From assembly GCF_045063725.1 (NCBI RefSeq), contig NZ_CP173695.1: a stretch of DNA of 64,000 nucleotides; one strand, given 5' to 3'. Below, in pieces: positions 9,102-18,461 of this stretch. How positions within the stretch are numbered: the stretch's first letter is position 1; each line of letters starts with the position of its first letter. The translations under genes and the position numbers were made by a program. Below the pieces are notes generated by a model. That model was not told the DNA's origin. It saw only the letters and a list, made by a program, of their open reading frames with translations, and ran no database searches. The DNA comes from Sellimonas catena (lineage in GTDB: Bacteria; Bacillota; Clostridia; Lachnospirales; Lachnospiraceae).

Positions 9102-10574
9102 ATGTCAGATGAAAAGAATACAACGATCGACGAAGTGAACACAGATGACCAGAAACTCGAAGAGACTGTCAAAGGCGTTGTAGAAGATACGTCAAAAGAT
9201 GACAGCGAATATGAAAAACTCTGCTCTATCTGCCACCGCCCGGAAAGCATTACGGGAAAGATGATAGAGCTTCCGAATAATCTGTATGTCTGTCCGGATT
9301 GTATGCAGAAGAGCTTTGATATGATGAATAACGGACAGATCGACTTAAACCAGTTGATGCGGATGCCGGGTGTTCAGATTCTGAATATGCAGGATCTGGA
9401 AAACATGATGCCGAAGCAGCAGAAGGTAAAGAAGAAAAAAGAGAAGAAAGAAGAAAAGCCGGAGCTGGATCTTCACAATATTCCGGCGCCGCACAAGATC
9501 AAGGCAAAGCTGGATGATTATGTGATCGGTCAGGAGCAGGCGAAGAAGATCATCTCCGTAGCGGTTTACAACCACTACAAGAGAGTGGTGACCGATACGA
9601 TGGATGACATCGAGATCGAAAAGTCCAACATTCTGATGCTTGGACCGACCGGTTCCGGTAAGACATACCTTGTCAAGACACTGGCAAGGCTTCTGGATGT
9701 ACCGCTTGCCATCACGGATGCGACTTCCCTTACAGAGGCCGGATATATCGGTGATGACATCGAAAGCCTTGTATCGAAGCTTCTGGCGGCAGCCGATAAT
9801 GATGTAGAGAAGGCGGAGCGGGGAATTATCTTCGTAGATGAGATCGACAAGATTGCCAAGAAGAAAAATACAAATCAGAGAGACGTCAGCGGCGAATCCG
9901 TACAGCAGGGAATGCTCAAGCTTCTGGAAGGAAGCGATGTGGAGGTTCCGGTAGGAGCCAACAGCAAGAATGCGATGGTACCTCTGACTACGGTCAATAC
10001 GAGAAACATCCTCTTTATCTGCGGCGGAGCCTTTCCGGGGCTTGAGCAGATTATCAAAGAGCGGCTCAATAAGCACTCCTCCATCGGCTTTATTGCAGAT
10101 CTGAAGGACAAATATGACAACGACAAAAATCTGCTGTCAAAGGTGACGGTGGAGGATCTGCGAAACTTCGGAATGATTCCGGAATTTCTGGGACGTCTCC
10201 CGGTGATCTGCACATTGCAGAGCCTGGATCGGGATATGTTCGTCAAGATCTTAAAAGAGCCTAGAAACGCGATCCTCAAACAGTATCAGAAGCTCCTTGC
10301 TTTGGATGAGGTGCGTCTGGAATTTGAGGATGACGCGCTGTACGCTATTGCGGAGAAGGCGATGGAGAAAGATACCGGGGCCAGAGCGCTGCGTGCCATC
10401 ATTGAGGAGTTCATGCTGGATATCATGTATGAGATTCCAAAGGATGACAGCATCGGCGAAGTGATTATCACAAGGGACTACATAGAGGGAACAGGCGGAC
10501 CGGTGATCCGGCTCAAGGGCCAGGAAGTGCCTCCGCTGCTTGAGAATAATCCGGTACAGGAGTCCGGTCTTTAG
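9102..10574 (+). CDS. clpX: ClpX-type AAA+ ATPase (Clp protease ATP-binding subunit)
   Basis: Unfoldase that feeds substrates to ClpP. It has a ClpX zinc-binding domain (CSICHRPES...YVCPDC), Walker A GPTGSGKTYL, Walker B IIFVDEIDKIAKK, sensor motif, and the C-terminal D2 small domain (DTGARALRAIIEEFMLDIMYEIP). At 490 residues it is longer than the usual 420-430: an acidic N-terminal extension of about 38 residues precedes the zinc finger, and a Lys/Glu-rich linker (KVKKKKEKKEEKPEL) follows it. No clpP or tig is adjacent, so it may be a paralogue of the clpP-linked clpX. It is transcribed alone and ends at a strong terminator. Confidence 0.85.
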   Translation: MSDEKNTTIDEVNTDDQKLEETVKGVVEDTSKDDSEYEKLCSICHRPESITGKMIELPNNLYVCPDCMQKSFDMMNNGQIDLNQLMRMPGVQILNMQDLENMMPKQQKVKKKKEKKEEKPELDLHNIPAPHKIKAKLDDYVIGQEQAKKIISVAVYNHYKRVVTDTMDDIEIEKSNILMLGPTGSGKTYLVKTLARLLDVPLAITDATSLTEAGYIGDDIESLVSKLLAAADNDVEKAERGIIFVDEIDKIAKKKNTNQRDVSGESVQQGMLKLLEGSDVEVPVGANSKNAMVPLTTVNTRNILFICGGAFPGLEQIIKERLNKHSSIGFIADLKDKYDNDKNLLSKVTVEDLRNFGMIPEFLGRLPVICTLQSLDRDMFVKILKEPRNAILKQYQKLLALDEVRLEFEDDALYAIAEKAMEKDTGARALRAIIEEFMLDIMYEIPKDDSIGEVIITRDYIEGTGGPVIRLKGQEVPPLLENNPVQESGL

Positions 10575-10598
10575 AAAAATGAAATAAGTAATATGGGA

Positions 10599-10636
10599 CC
10601 TGCATATACTTACAAAAAGTATATGCAGGTTTTTTG
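10599..10636 (+). terminator. Intrinsic terminator of clpX that overlaps the next gene's ribosome site
   Basis: A perfect 13-bp stem CCTGCATATACTT / AAGTATATGCAGG with a 5-base loop, followed by TTTTTT. The 3' arm contains GCAGG, the only plausible ribosome-binding sequence for the start at 10637. Confidence 0.9.
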
Positions 10637-12328
10637 ATGGATGTAGAACAGTGCAGGGAAGCGGTTTTGTCGGAAGAATATCGGGACTTTATGTTCACAG
10701 ACCGTTTTTTTTCTTTACTCAGGGAAGGAACCTATCTGACACAGCCGGCAGGAACTTTGTATCAGAATGTGTATCTGCCGCGCTCTGAGGCAGAGCGTTT
10801 TCCGGAAAATGATATTCCTTATTATTCCATTCCAAAGTGTTTCACGCCGCTCGATATGGGGGCCTTAAATGCTGCCGGGATTACGACAGTACAGAATTAT
10901 CCGGGACTGGAGCTGAAAGGGCAGGGGATGCTGATCGGATTTCTGGATACCGGGATCGATTATACAAATCCGGTGTTCCGAAGTCTGGACGGATCCACCC
11001 GGATTCTGGGGATCTGGGACCAGACCATTCAGGACGGCAATCCGCCGGAAGGATTCTGCTATGGAAGTGCCTATACAAGAGAAGATATTAACAAGGCACT
11101 GCAGCAGGAAGATCCGTTTGCTTTTGTGCCGACAAAAGATGAGGACGGGCATGGAACCTTTACGGCAAGCGTGGCAGCAGGAAGCGCCAATGTGGAGAAC
11201 CAGTTCGTGGGGGCTGCGCCGGAGGCGATGATTGCCATGGTGAAGCTGAAACCCGCAAAACAGTATCTGCGGGAGTATTATTTTATCCGGGAAGGGGCCT
11301 TGGCCTATCAGGAGAATGATATGCTTGCCGGACTTTACTATTTAAACCGGCTGGCGCTGAAATATGACCGGCCGCTTGTACTCTGCGTGCCCCTGGGGGG
11401 CAGTCTTGGAGGGCATAACGGGACGGCGCCGGTATGTGAGGAACTGGAATTCTATGCCGGTCAGAAAAACCGCGTAGTTGTGACAGGAACAGGAAATGAG
11501 GCAGATAAGCGGCATCATTATCAGGGAGAGACCAGCGGACAGAAGGAAAGGGAGATGGTGGAACTTCGGATCGGGCCGGGAGTACGGGGATTTCAGGCGG
11601 AAATCTGGACAGACATTCCGGATGTTCTGGCAGTCTCATTATACTCCCCGTCCGGGGAGCAGATTCAGAAAGTTCCGATCCGTCAGAACAGTAGAAATGA
11701 ATACCGTTTTCTTCTGGAACAGACAACGGTTATTATAGACTACCGTCTCCTGGTAGAGCGGACGAATTCGGAACTGATTATTCTGAGATTTATCAATCCG
11801 GCAGAAGGAATCTGGAAAATCGGTCTGGAACCTCTGCAGAGTATCGACGGGCTTTTTCATATCTGGCTTCCGGTTTCGGATTTTCTGACGGGAGAAGTCT
11901 ATTTTCTGAGGTCGAGCCCGGACGAGACGATTCTGGAGCCGGGTAGCACACCGTCAGCTATTACCGCTTCCTTTTATAACTGGGAAGAAAATTCGGTTGC
12001 GGTTCAGTCCGGCAGGGGCTATACTAGAAACAGGATGATCAAGCCGGAATTTGCCGTTCCGGGCGTTAATGTGACAGGGGCTGTTCCGGGAGGAACCTTT
12101 ACGGAGAGGTCCGGTTCCAGCGCGGCGAGCGCTATTGCGGCCGGAAGCGCGGCGCTTCTCTTGCAGTGGATTATACAGGATCAGAAGTCTCAGGCATCCT
12201 CGGCTCAGGTGAGGAATATTCTTATTCTTGGTACAAGAAGGATTCCTGGAAACGAATATCCGAACCGGCAGTGGGGCTATGGTACGATGGACCTTTACCA
12301 CACCTTTGAAGAGATACGGCAGTTATAA
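10637..12328 (+). CDS. S8 family (subtilisin-like) serine peptidase
   Basis: A 563-residue peptidase with all three catalytic residues: Asp in GFLDTGIDY (about 104), His in DEDGHGTFTASVAAG (about 172) and Ser in RSGSSAASAIAAG (about 494). The large insert between His and Ser is typical of the Csp/CspC-like and Lachnospiraceae S8 proteases. There is no signal peptide or membrane anchor, so it is predicted cytosolic or cortex/spore-associated. ATG 10637 begins one base after the T-run of the clpX terminator. Function beyond proteolysis is not evident. Confidence 0.88.
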   Translation: MDVEQCREAVLSEEYRDFMFTDRFFSLLREGTYLTQPAGTLYQNVYLPRSEAERFPENDIPYYSIPKCFTPLDMGALNAAGITTVQNYPGLELKGQGMLIGFLDTGIDYTNPVFRSLDGSTRILGIWDQTIQDGNPPEGFCYGSAYTREDINKALQQEDPFAFVPTKDEDGHGTFTASVAAGSANVENQFVGAAPEAMIAMVKLKPAKQYLREYYFIREGALAYQENDMLAGLYYLNRLALKYDRPLVLCVPLGGSLGGHNGTAPVCEELEFYAGQKNRVVVTGTGNEADKRHHYQGETSGQKEREMVELRIGPGVRGFQAEIWTDIPDVLAVSLYSPSGEQIQKVPIRQNSRNEYRFLLEQTTVIIDYRLLVERTNSELIILRFINPAEGIWKIGLEPLQSIDGLFHIWLPVSDFLTGEVYFLRSSPDETILEPGSTPSAITASFYNWEENSVAVQSGRGYTRNRMIKPEFAVPGVNVTGAVPGGTFTERSGSSAASAIAAGSAALLLQWIIQDQKSQASSAQVRNILILGTRRIPGNEYPNRQWGYGTMDLYHTFEEIRQL

Positions 12329-12342
12329 AGGAGGAAGAAACA

Positions 12343-12630
12343 ATGGATGATTTTTTTAGCGAACTTGGGAAGAGAATTTCAGAGACTGCAGATATTGTAG
12401 GAAAAAAGACCAATGAGATCCTGGATACGGAAAAGCTGAAAAGCCGGATCCGTACTCTGGAACGTGCCAATGAGCGGGACTATATTGACATCGGCAAGTC
12501 CGTTTATGAGAAGTTTCAGGAGAATGAGGTGACAGATGAGTCATGCATTGAGTTCTGTGAAGCGATTGAGAAAAGACAGGAGCAGATCGAAGACCTGAAA
12601 AAGGAGATCGACCGGATCAAAGGAGAATAA
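12343..12630 (+). CDS. Small coiled-coil hypothetical protein
   Basis: A 95-residue acidic protein, start after AAAGGAGG. The central and C-terminal parts are amphipathic helix with coiled-coil character (KLKSRIRTLERANERDYIDI, IEKRQEQIEDLKKEIDRIKGE). No Cys motif or membrane segment. It lies 14 bp after the S8 peptidase and abuts lspA, so the three are probably one operon. Function unknown. Confidence 0.75.
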   Translation: MDDFFSELGKRISETADIVGKKTNEILDTEKLKSRIRTLERANERDYIDIGKSVYEKFQENEVTDESCIEFCEAIEKRQEQIEDLKKEIDRIKGE

Positions 12631-13145
12631 ATGCGGATGAAAAAATGGATAACGGGATTTGCGGCCATTCTTCTGGGTGCAGATCTCTTCTGTAAGTACC
12701 GTACGGAACAAAAAGCCGACGGAGAGAAAGAAAAAGAGCTTTTCGGAGGGAAAGTGCTGATCCGCAAGGTACACAATCATGGATTTGCCCTGAATGTGTT
12801 AAGCGGAGAGGACCGGATTGTAAAGGGAGGATCCTTCTTGCCGGAATCCTGCTGCTTTGTTACCATGTGAAGCTGTTTTTTTCTAAAAAAGGAACATGGA
12901 AATTTGCAGGGACATCCTTGATGCTTGCCGGGGCGCTGAGTAATCTATACGACCGTTTCAGGAGAGGCTATGTGGTGGATTACATCGGATTTGCGGCGGC
13001 GGATCCGCAGATACGAAAGATTACGTTTAATATCGGAGATTTCTGCCTGATGGCCGGGGCTGCCGTTCTTGCAGCCGCCCAGGCCGCCAGATCAGTCACA
13101 AAAGAAATCCGGAAAGAGGTTAAGAAGCAGAGAAAAACTCTTTAA
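12631..13145 (+). pseudogene. lspA: Signal peptidase II (LspA)-like, frameshifted
   Basis: LspA cleaves lipoprotein signal peptides in the membrane. The first frame (from 12631) gives the N-terminal helix and NHGFALN; the second frame (open to 13145) gives ILLAGILLLCYHV, then AGALSNLYDRFRRGYVVDYI and TFNIGDFCLMAG. Both catalytic Asp regions (NLYDR and FNIGDF) are in the second frame. The two frames join near 12829-12831: adding one G to the GGG of GTAAAGGGAGG restores VKGRILLAGI, so the defect is a single-base loss. The rest of the gene is intact, so sequencing error is as likely as inactivation. Confidence 0.8.
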
Positions 13146-14057
13146 TCTGACCATGAATAATTTCCATCAGCCGGGTGCGGGATTCCACCGCCGCCCAGGC
13201 AACATGAGGTGTGATCAGAAGTTTTTTACTGTCTCTGATATCAAAGAGGGGATTGTCAGCTGACATCGGTTCCTGACAAAGTACGTCAAGACCGGCCGCG
13301 GCGATGGTCCCTTTTTTAATGCGTCCGCCAGATCCTGCTCCACAACGATCGGTCCCCGTCCGAGGTTCAGCAGGATGGCGGATGATTTCATCTTTTCGAG
13401 AGCTTTTGCATTGATCAGCCCTTCCGTATTTGAATTCAGAGGGGCGTGAATGGAAATAATATCGGAGGTGGATAATAAAGTGTCAAAGTCCACCTGATGA
13501 TAGCCTTCCTGCTCCGGGCTGCCTGAGGTAGAATAGTATACAACGTCCGCACCAAAACAGGAGGCAATATCAGCTACCCGGCGGCCGATGTTTCCAAGTC
13601 CGATGATGCCGAAGCGCATGGAGCAAAGTTCATGAAAGTGCTCGGCAAAATGGGTGAAGATCCGGTCGTTGATATAGCTGCCTTCCTTGACATAGTCATC
13701 GTAATAGCGGAGCTTTTCCAGCAGGTAAAAGAGCATGGCAAAGGTGTGCTGCGCAACGGATTCGGTAGAATAGCCGGCCACATTGCGCCAGGCTATCCCA
13801 CGGCGTTCCAGATAGTCTTTATCCAGATTATTGGTACCAGTGGCGGTGACGCAGACCAGCTTTAAATGGGAAGCGTTCCCGATGGTTGTTTCGTTGACGG
13901 GTGTTTTATTGACAATCAGAACATCAGCGTCCTGAGTCCGTGTAGATGCTTCCGAAGGTGTCGTGAAGTCGTGATAGATCACTTCGCCAAAGTCTTCAAA
14001 AGCGGACAGATCGATATCTGAGCCGATGGTTTTGGCATCCAGAAATACAAGTTTCAT
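13120..14057 (-). pseudogene. D-2-hydroxyacid dehydrogenase (NAD-dependent), frameshifted near the 3' end
   Basis: Rossmann-fold dehydrogenase of the glycerate/lactate dehydrogenase type that reduces 2-ketoacids. The GxGxxG motif (FGIIGLGNIGRRVAD), the substrate Arg region (LLNLGRGPIVVE) and the N-terminal substrate domain are intact. The annotated frame fails after ADALKKG at about 13310. In the other frame the protein continues TIAAAGLDVLCQEP...LLITPHVAWAAVESRTR and stops at 13120, which supplies the catalytic Glu and His. Adding one G to the GGG after AAAAAA restores the frame. The repaired 3' end overlaps the 3' end of lspA on the opposite strand by 26 bp. Confidence 0.85.
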
Positions 14058-14126
14058 GAAAGAGCCTCCTTATTATTTCTTTTTTTTCATTATAGACAGA
14101 ACGAACGGAAAAGTAAAGAAAAGGGG

Positions 14127-14156
14127 TTGACAATAAATCAGAAGAAATAGTATACT
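14127..14156 (+). promoter_or_regulatory. Predicted promoter of the YitT gene
   Basis: Consensus TTGACA (14127-14132), 18-bp spacer, TATACT (14151-14156), about 95 bp upstream of the start codon. Confidence 0.7.
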
Positions 14157-14251
14157 AATCCTCAGAAGAGCATTTGCGAATTATACTAATAGTTTGCAGA
14201 TGTTATTTTTTTGGAAAAAAGAGAGTAAAACTGCGGAAAGGAGAATCCAAC

Positions 14252-15109
14252 ATGAAGAAACTGGATACGAAGAAACTTGGAATTGACATACTGATTGATA
14301 TTGTCGGGGGAATTCTGATTGCAATTGGAACATACAACTTTGCCGCCATGGCGAAATTCCCAATGGTAGGATTTAACGGAATTGCTTTGATTTTCTATCA
14401 TTTGTTTGGACTGCCGATCGGTACGGTTGCGATGCTTCTGAATATCCCGGTTGCCATTGCGTGCTTCCGGATCCTCGGAAAAGACTTTTTTATCCGCTCC
14501 ATCCGGACGATCATCATTACGTCCGTGATCATGGACGTTGTTGCGCCGATGTTCCCGGTATATACCGGAGACCGGATGCTGGCAGCAATCTGTACGGGTA
14601 TTTTCTCCGGTCTGGGCTATGCCCTGATCTACATGAGAAATACATCTACAGGAGGATCGGATTTCATCATGCTTTCTATTAAAGCGTTGAATCCGCATCT
14701 GTCTCTTGGAAAGATTTCATTTGCGCTGGAAGCGATTGTTGTTCTTATTGGAACAATTCTTGTTTCGAAAGATATTGACAGCCTGATCTACGGTATGATG
14801 ATCAGCTTTATTCTCTCAGCGGTTGTGGACAAGGTAATGTACGGAATTGATTCCGGAAAGATGTCTCTGATTGTGACAGACTTTCCGGTAGAAGTGGCGG
14901 CACGGATCGACGAAGAAGTCGGACGGGGAAGCACGTTCTTAAAGGCAGAGGGAAGCTATTCCCATATTCAGAGAGATGTTGTACTCTGTGCATGCAACAA
15001 TAAAGAAATGTACGGAATCCGTAAGGTTGTAAAGGAGATTGACCCGAAGGCATTTATCATCATCGTGGAGTCCAACGAGGTGCTTGGAGAGGGATTCAAA
15101 GCCCACTAA
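14252..15109 (+). CDS. YitT family membrane protein
   Basis: A 285-residue protein with an N-terminal block of five to six membrane helices (DUF161) and a C-terminal cytosolic DUF2179 domain (SLIVTDFPVEVAARIDEEV, YGIRKVVKEIDPKAFIIIVES). ATG 14252 follows AAAGGAG with good spacing; upstream in-frame codons lack a ribosome site. YitT proteins are widespread in Firmicutes and poorly understood; a transport role is suggested for the family. Single-gene unit between a promoter and a terminator. Confidence 0.88.
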   Translation: MKKLDTKKLGIDILIDIVGGILIAIGTYNFAAMAKFPMVGFNGIALIFYHLFGLPIGTVAMLLNIPVAIACFRILGKDFFIRSIRTIIITSVIMDVVAPMFPVYTGDRMLAAICTGIFSGLGYALIYMRNTSTGGSDFIMLSIKALNPHLSLGKISFALEAIVVLIGTILVSKDIDSLIYGMMISFILSAVVDKVMYGIDSGKMSLIVTDFPVEVAARIDEEVGRGSTFLKAEGSYSHIQRDVVLCACNNKEMYGIRKVVKEIDPKAFIIIVESNEVLGEGFKAH

Positions 15110-15136
15110 AGCCCGGGACATGTAGGAGAAAACAGA

Positions 15137-15173
15137 AACGGCAGAGATCATTCAGGTCTCTGCCGTTTTTTTT
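15137..15173 (+). terminator. Intrinsic terminator of the YitT gene
   Basis: Stem AACGGCAGAGA / TCTCTGCCGTT with a short loop and a run of eight T. The complementary side also serves the convergent pepT poorly because it has no long A-run upstream. Confidence 0.88.
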
Positions 15174-15181
15174 CGTATCTT

Positions 15182-16402
15182 TTATTTCTGTTCTGCGTAA
15201 AGCTTTACGATTTCGACTACTACATCGGTTGCAAGATCCATTCCCTCTACTGTGATATGTTCATATGGTCCGTGGTATGCGTGTCCGCCGGTACCAAGGT
15301 TCGGGCAAGGAAGTCCTTTGAAGCTTAACTGGCATCCGTCTGTGCCGCCGCGGATCGGAAGAATCTGAGCCGGAACATTGGCACGTTCACAGGCAGTTTT
15401 CGCATTCTCAATGAGGTGCATGCAGTCCTTGATAATGGTGGACATGTTCTTGTACTGCTGTGTGATCGTCAGTTTTACTGTGCCTTCGCCCCATTTTTCG
15501 TTCAGGTCTTTTTCGATCAGACGAAGTGTCTGCTGGCGTGCTTCAAACATGGAAGCGTCATGATCTCTGAGGAAGTAGTGGAGTTCCGCATTTCCTACAT
15601 CTCCGCTCATGGAAACAAGATGGTAGAATCCTTCATATCCTTCAGTTCCACGAGGTGTCTCGCAGCCCGGAAGCATGTTGTTGATTTCCATGGCAACAAG
15701 GCTTGCATTGATCATTGTATCCTTGCTGGATCCCGGATGAACGGCAAAGCCTGTGATTTCAAAGTCTGCTTTGCATGCGTTGAAGTTTTCGTACTGGATT
15801 TCCCCTTCGCCGTCTCCGTCCAGAGTGTAGCCGAAGTCCGCGTCGAATTCCTCTACATTGAAGTGGGAAGCGCCGGTTCCGATCTCTTCGTCCGGTGTGA
15901 AAGCAACACGGATCGCTCCATGAGGAATGTTTTCCTCTTTGATGCGTTCGATCATGGTCATGATCTCGGCAATGCCGGCCTTGTCATCTGCTCCGAGTAC
16001 TGTCGTGCCGTCTGTTGTGATCAGAGTACGGCCTTTCAGTTCCGGAAGATGAGGGAAGGCGCTGACTTCCAGTACACGGCCGCTGTCGCCAAGCACAACG
16101 TCTCCGCCGTCATAGTTTTCATGGATCACCGGAACGATGTCATGGTCGCAGAAATCGGAAACCGTGTCCATGTGAGCGATGAATCCCATCTTCGGGCAGT
16201 TCTCGTAGCCCGGAGTTGCCGGGATCTTTCCGTATACATAGCACTGATCGTCCACATGAGCCTCCACGCCCAGCTCTTTCAGTTCGTCTACCAGAATGTT
16301 CGCGAGATCAAACTGGCATTTGGAAGATGGAACAGTTTCGCTGTTCTCATCGCTTGGTGTCCTGACAACGACGTATTTTAGTAATCTTTCATAAGCTTTC
16401 AT
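15182..16402 (-). CDS. pepT: Peptidase T (tripeptide aminopeptidase)
   Basis: M20B zinc peptidase that removes N-terminal residues from tripeptides in the cytosol. The 406 residues show the metal-binding motifs FIAHMDTVSD (His/Asp), LGADDKAGIAEIM (bridging Asp), TPDEEIGTGA (catalytic Glu pair) and the C-terminal GGHAYHGPYE. The start follows AAAGGAG on the minus strand. It has its own promoter at 16442-16469. Confidence 0.95.
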   Translation of the reverse strand: MKAYERLLKYVVVRTPSDENSETVPSSKCQFDLANILVDELKELGVEAHVDDQCYVYGKIPATPGYENCPKMGFIAHMDTVSDFCDHDIVPVIHENYDGGDVVLGDSGRVLEVSAFPHLPELKGRTLITTDGTTVLGADDKAGIAEIMTMIERIKEENIPHGAIRVAFTPDEEIGTGASHFNVEEFDADFGYTLDGDGEGEIQYENFNACKADFEITGFAVHPGSSKDTMINASLVAMEINNMLPGCETPRGTEGYEGFYHLVSMSGDVGNAELHYFLRDHDASMFEARQQTLRLIEKDLNEKWGEGTVKLTITQQYKNMSTIIKDCMHLIENAKTACERANVPAQILPIRGGTDGCQLSFKGLPCPNLGTGGHAYHGPYEHITVEGMDLATDVVVEIVKLYAEQK

Positions 16403-16441
16403 TGGAATTCCTCTCCTTTATTGTAAATTTTCCTATATCCC

Positions 16442-16469
16442 ATTATAGCATTTTTTACAGGATGTACAA
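16442..16469 (-). promoter_or_regulatory. Predicted promoter of pepT
   Basis: On the minus strand TTGTAC, 16-bp spacer, TATAAT, about 40 bp upstream of pepT. Confidence 0.6.
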
Positions 16470-16508
16470 GTCCCGAAAATCCGGAAGGACACTTTGGAGG
16501 GAGAATTG

Positions 16509-16540
16509 TAGGGAAAAAATAGGGAAAGATGTAGTATAAT
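16509..16540 (+). promoter_or_regulatory. Response-regulator direct repeat plus -10 box, promoter of the two-component genes
   Basis: The 19-mer TAGGGAAAAAATAGGGAAA (16509-16527) holds two TAGGGA half-sites 11 bp apart, then 7 bp, then TATAAT (16535-16540). No usable -35 hexamer is present; the repeat occupies that position, as expected for an OmpR-type activator. The same arrangement recurs before the ABC genes at 18462-18493. Confidence 0.7.
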
Positions 16541-16577
16541 AACGCTGAAATGATATGGAAAAGAAGAGGAAAAGAAA

Positions 16578-17249
16578 ATGGAACGACTTTTGATTGTAGA
16601 TGATGAACCGGGAATCCGGATGCTTTTAAAAGATTATTTTGAAATGATGGGATATGAAATACGGACGGCCGAAAACGGACGGGAGGCGGTCCGGTGTGCC
16701 GGGGAGCAGCCGGATCTGATCCTTCTGGATATTAATCTTCCGGATATGGACGGAATGACGGTGTGCCAGAAAATCCGGGAAACAGTACGCTGTCCGATTG
16801 TCTTTTTAACGGCAAAGATTGAAGAGCAGGACCGGATCAACGGGCTGCTGTCCGGAGGAGATGATTATATAACCAAACCGTTTTCCATCGATGAACTGGG
16901 TGCCAGAGTAATGGCCCACCTGCGACGGGAAAAGCGGGGGCGGCAGGAGAAAGAGGAGGCGCAGAATCAGGGCCTTGCCATCCGGTACGATGAGCGGAGT
17001 GTCCGCTGCAACGGGGAGGAGATTCGTCTGACAAGAACCGAGTTTGACATTCTGGCATTTCTTTCCATGCATCCAAGGCAGGTATTCAGCAAGGAACAGA
17101 TTTACGAAGCGGTCCGGGGAATGGAAGGAAACGGTGACAGCAGCATTGTGATGGAGCATATCCGCAGACTCAGGGGAAAGATTGCGGAGAAAACGAAACA
17201 GGATTATATTGAGACAGTCTGGGGAGTGGGCTATAAATGGATTGGATAG
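16578..17249 (+). CDS. OmpR/PhoB-family response regulator
   Basis: A 223-residue DNA-binding regulator. The receiver domain has the acidic pair DDEP, the phosphorylatable Asp in LILLDINLPDMDG and the Lys in ITKPFS; the C-terminal winged helix has LTRTEFDILAFL and the typical ending ETVWGVGYKW. It overlaps the downstream sensor kinase by 13 bp. It probably controls its own operon and the ABC exporter that follows, through the shared repeat. Confidence 0.93.
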   Translation: MERLLIVDDEPGIRMLLKDYFEMMGYEIRTAENGREAVRCAGEQPDLILLDINLPDMDGMTVCQKIRETVRCPIVFLTAKIEEQDRINGLLSGGDDYITKPFSIDELGARVMAHLRREKRGRQEKEEAQNQGLAIRYDERSVRCNGEEIRLTRTEFDILAFLSMHPRQVFSKEQIYEAVRGMEGNGDSSIVMEHIRRLRGKIAEKTKQDYIETVWGVGYKWIG

Positions 17250-18442
17250 ATGAAAAGATGGAACAGTTCCGGAGCTGTATCCGGAATCTTCCGGTGAAGA
17301 AGGCATTGCTTTCTTATTTGTGTATCGCTGCGGTGATTGCATTCCTGATGAGCAGCGCTACCATACGGATCTGTGAAAAATGGACGGAAATTTTAGCGGA
17401 GCGGCAGAATGTGAACATGGACCGGGCCTATACAAGAGAGGCTCTTTTCTTTTATTATAAACAGTCAGCGGCCGGGATTACCGACAGGGAGGAAACGATA
17501 CTGATTCTGCTCCAGGAGATGGTACGATGGTGTCCGTATGTCTATACGGTGCTGACGATGCTGGCGGCAGGATCCCTGTTTTACCGGAAGAGACTTCAAA
17601 AGCCGTTTGGGATTCTCGAGGATGCCGTAGAGAAGGTAGGAAAAAAGGAGCTGGATTTTACAGTTGCTTATGAGAGTGAGGATGAGATGGGAAAGCTTTG
17701 CGTTTCCTTTGAAGAGATGCGGCAAAATCTGGAGGAAAATCAGAAAGAGATGTGGAATCTGGTAGAAGAGCAGAAAAAGCTGAATGCTGCCTTTGCCCAT
17801 GATCTGCGTACCCCGCTGACCGTGATCCGGGGGTATTCGGATTTCCTTGTCCGGTATCTGCCTAAGGGGACTATCAGCCAGGAAAAATTAAAGGACACCC
17901 TGCGTCTTCTTTCGGAACAGGCGGAACGGCTGGAACGGTTCAGCGGAACCATGAAGTCTTTGCGGTCGGTAGATGAAATTCCATTTGCACCGGCAGGGAA
18001 AAGAAAACAGGAACTGGAGATGCGGATTCAGGGCATGGTGGATGCACTGAATGTGGCAAAAGAAGTAAAGATTGTTTACCTGCATGACTGCTCCGGGGGA
18101 GAGCTGATTCTGGACGAGGATATTGTGATGGAAGTACTCGACAACCTGCTCTCCAATGCAATCCGGTATGCAAAAAGTCAGGTGGAGATTGAAACAAAGG
18201 TCGAAGGGGCATTTTTCTATCTGTTTGTATCCGATGATGGACCGGGATTTTCCGTGGAAGCACTGGAAAATGCGTCGGATCTGTATTTCAGTGAGGGACT
18301 AAAAGAGGAGCATTTCGGGATCGGGCTTAGCCTGTCGGATCTGCTTTGCAGAAAGCACGGAGGAGAGATCAGCTTTGCAAACAGTGCATGGAAGTCCGGG
18401 GCTGTCGTGTCGGCTTCTTTTGAAATTCAGGGGAAAATCTAA
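17237..18442 (+). CDS. Sensor histidine kinase
   Basis: A 401-residue membrane kinase: two membrane segments (about 20-37 and 93-112) flanking an extracellular loop of about 50 residues, a HAMP-like linker, phospho-acceptor His in AFAHDLRTPLTVIRG, N box LDNLLSNAIRYAK and G boxes DDGPGFS and GIGLSL. ATG 17237 overlaps the regulator; GGGGAG lies upstream. ATG 17249 is an alternative. The short sensor loop and the ABC genes downstream fit the peptide-antibiotic sensing type, but the signal is not known. Confidence 0.92.
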   Translation: MDWIDEKMEQFRSCIRNLPVKKALLSYLCIAAVIAFLMSSATIRICEKWTEILAERQNVNMDRAYTREALFFYYKQSAAGITDREETILILLQEMVRWCPYVYTVLTMLAAGSLFYRKRLQKPFGILEDAVEKVGKKELDFTVAYESEDEMGKLCVSFEEMRQNLEENQKEMWNLVEEQKKLNAAFAHDLRTPLTVIRGYSDFLVRYLPKGTISQEKLKDTLRLLSEQAERLERFSGTMKSLRSVDEIPFAPAGKRKQELEMRIQGMVDALNVAKEVKIVYLHDCSGGELILDEDIVMEVLDNLLSNAIRYAKSQVEIETKVEGAFFYLFVSDDGPGFSVEALENASDLYFSEGLKEEHFGIGLSLSDLLCRKHGGEISFANSAWKSGAVVSASFEIQGKI

Positions 18443-18461
18443 AGAAATCCTTTCAGATATC

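Noticed and set aside
15416..16381. Long plus-strand ORF opposite pepT
   Set aside because: It is the complementary-strand shadow of the intact pepT gene and has no recognised motifs.
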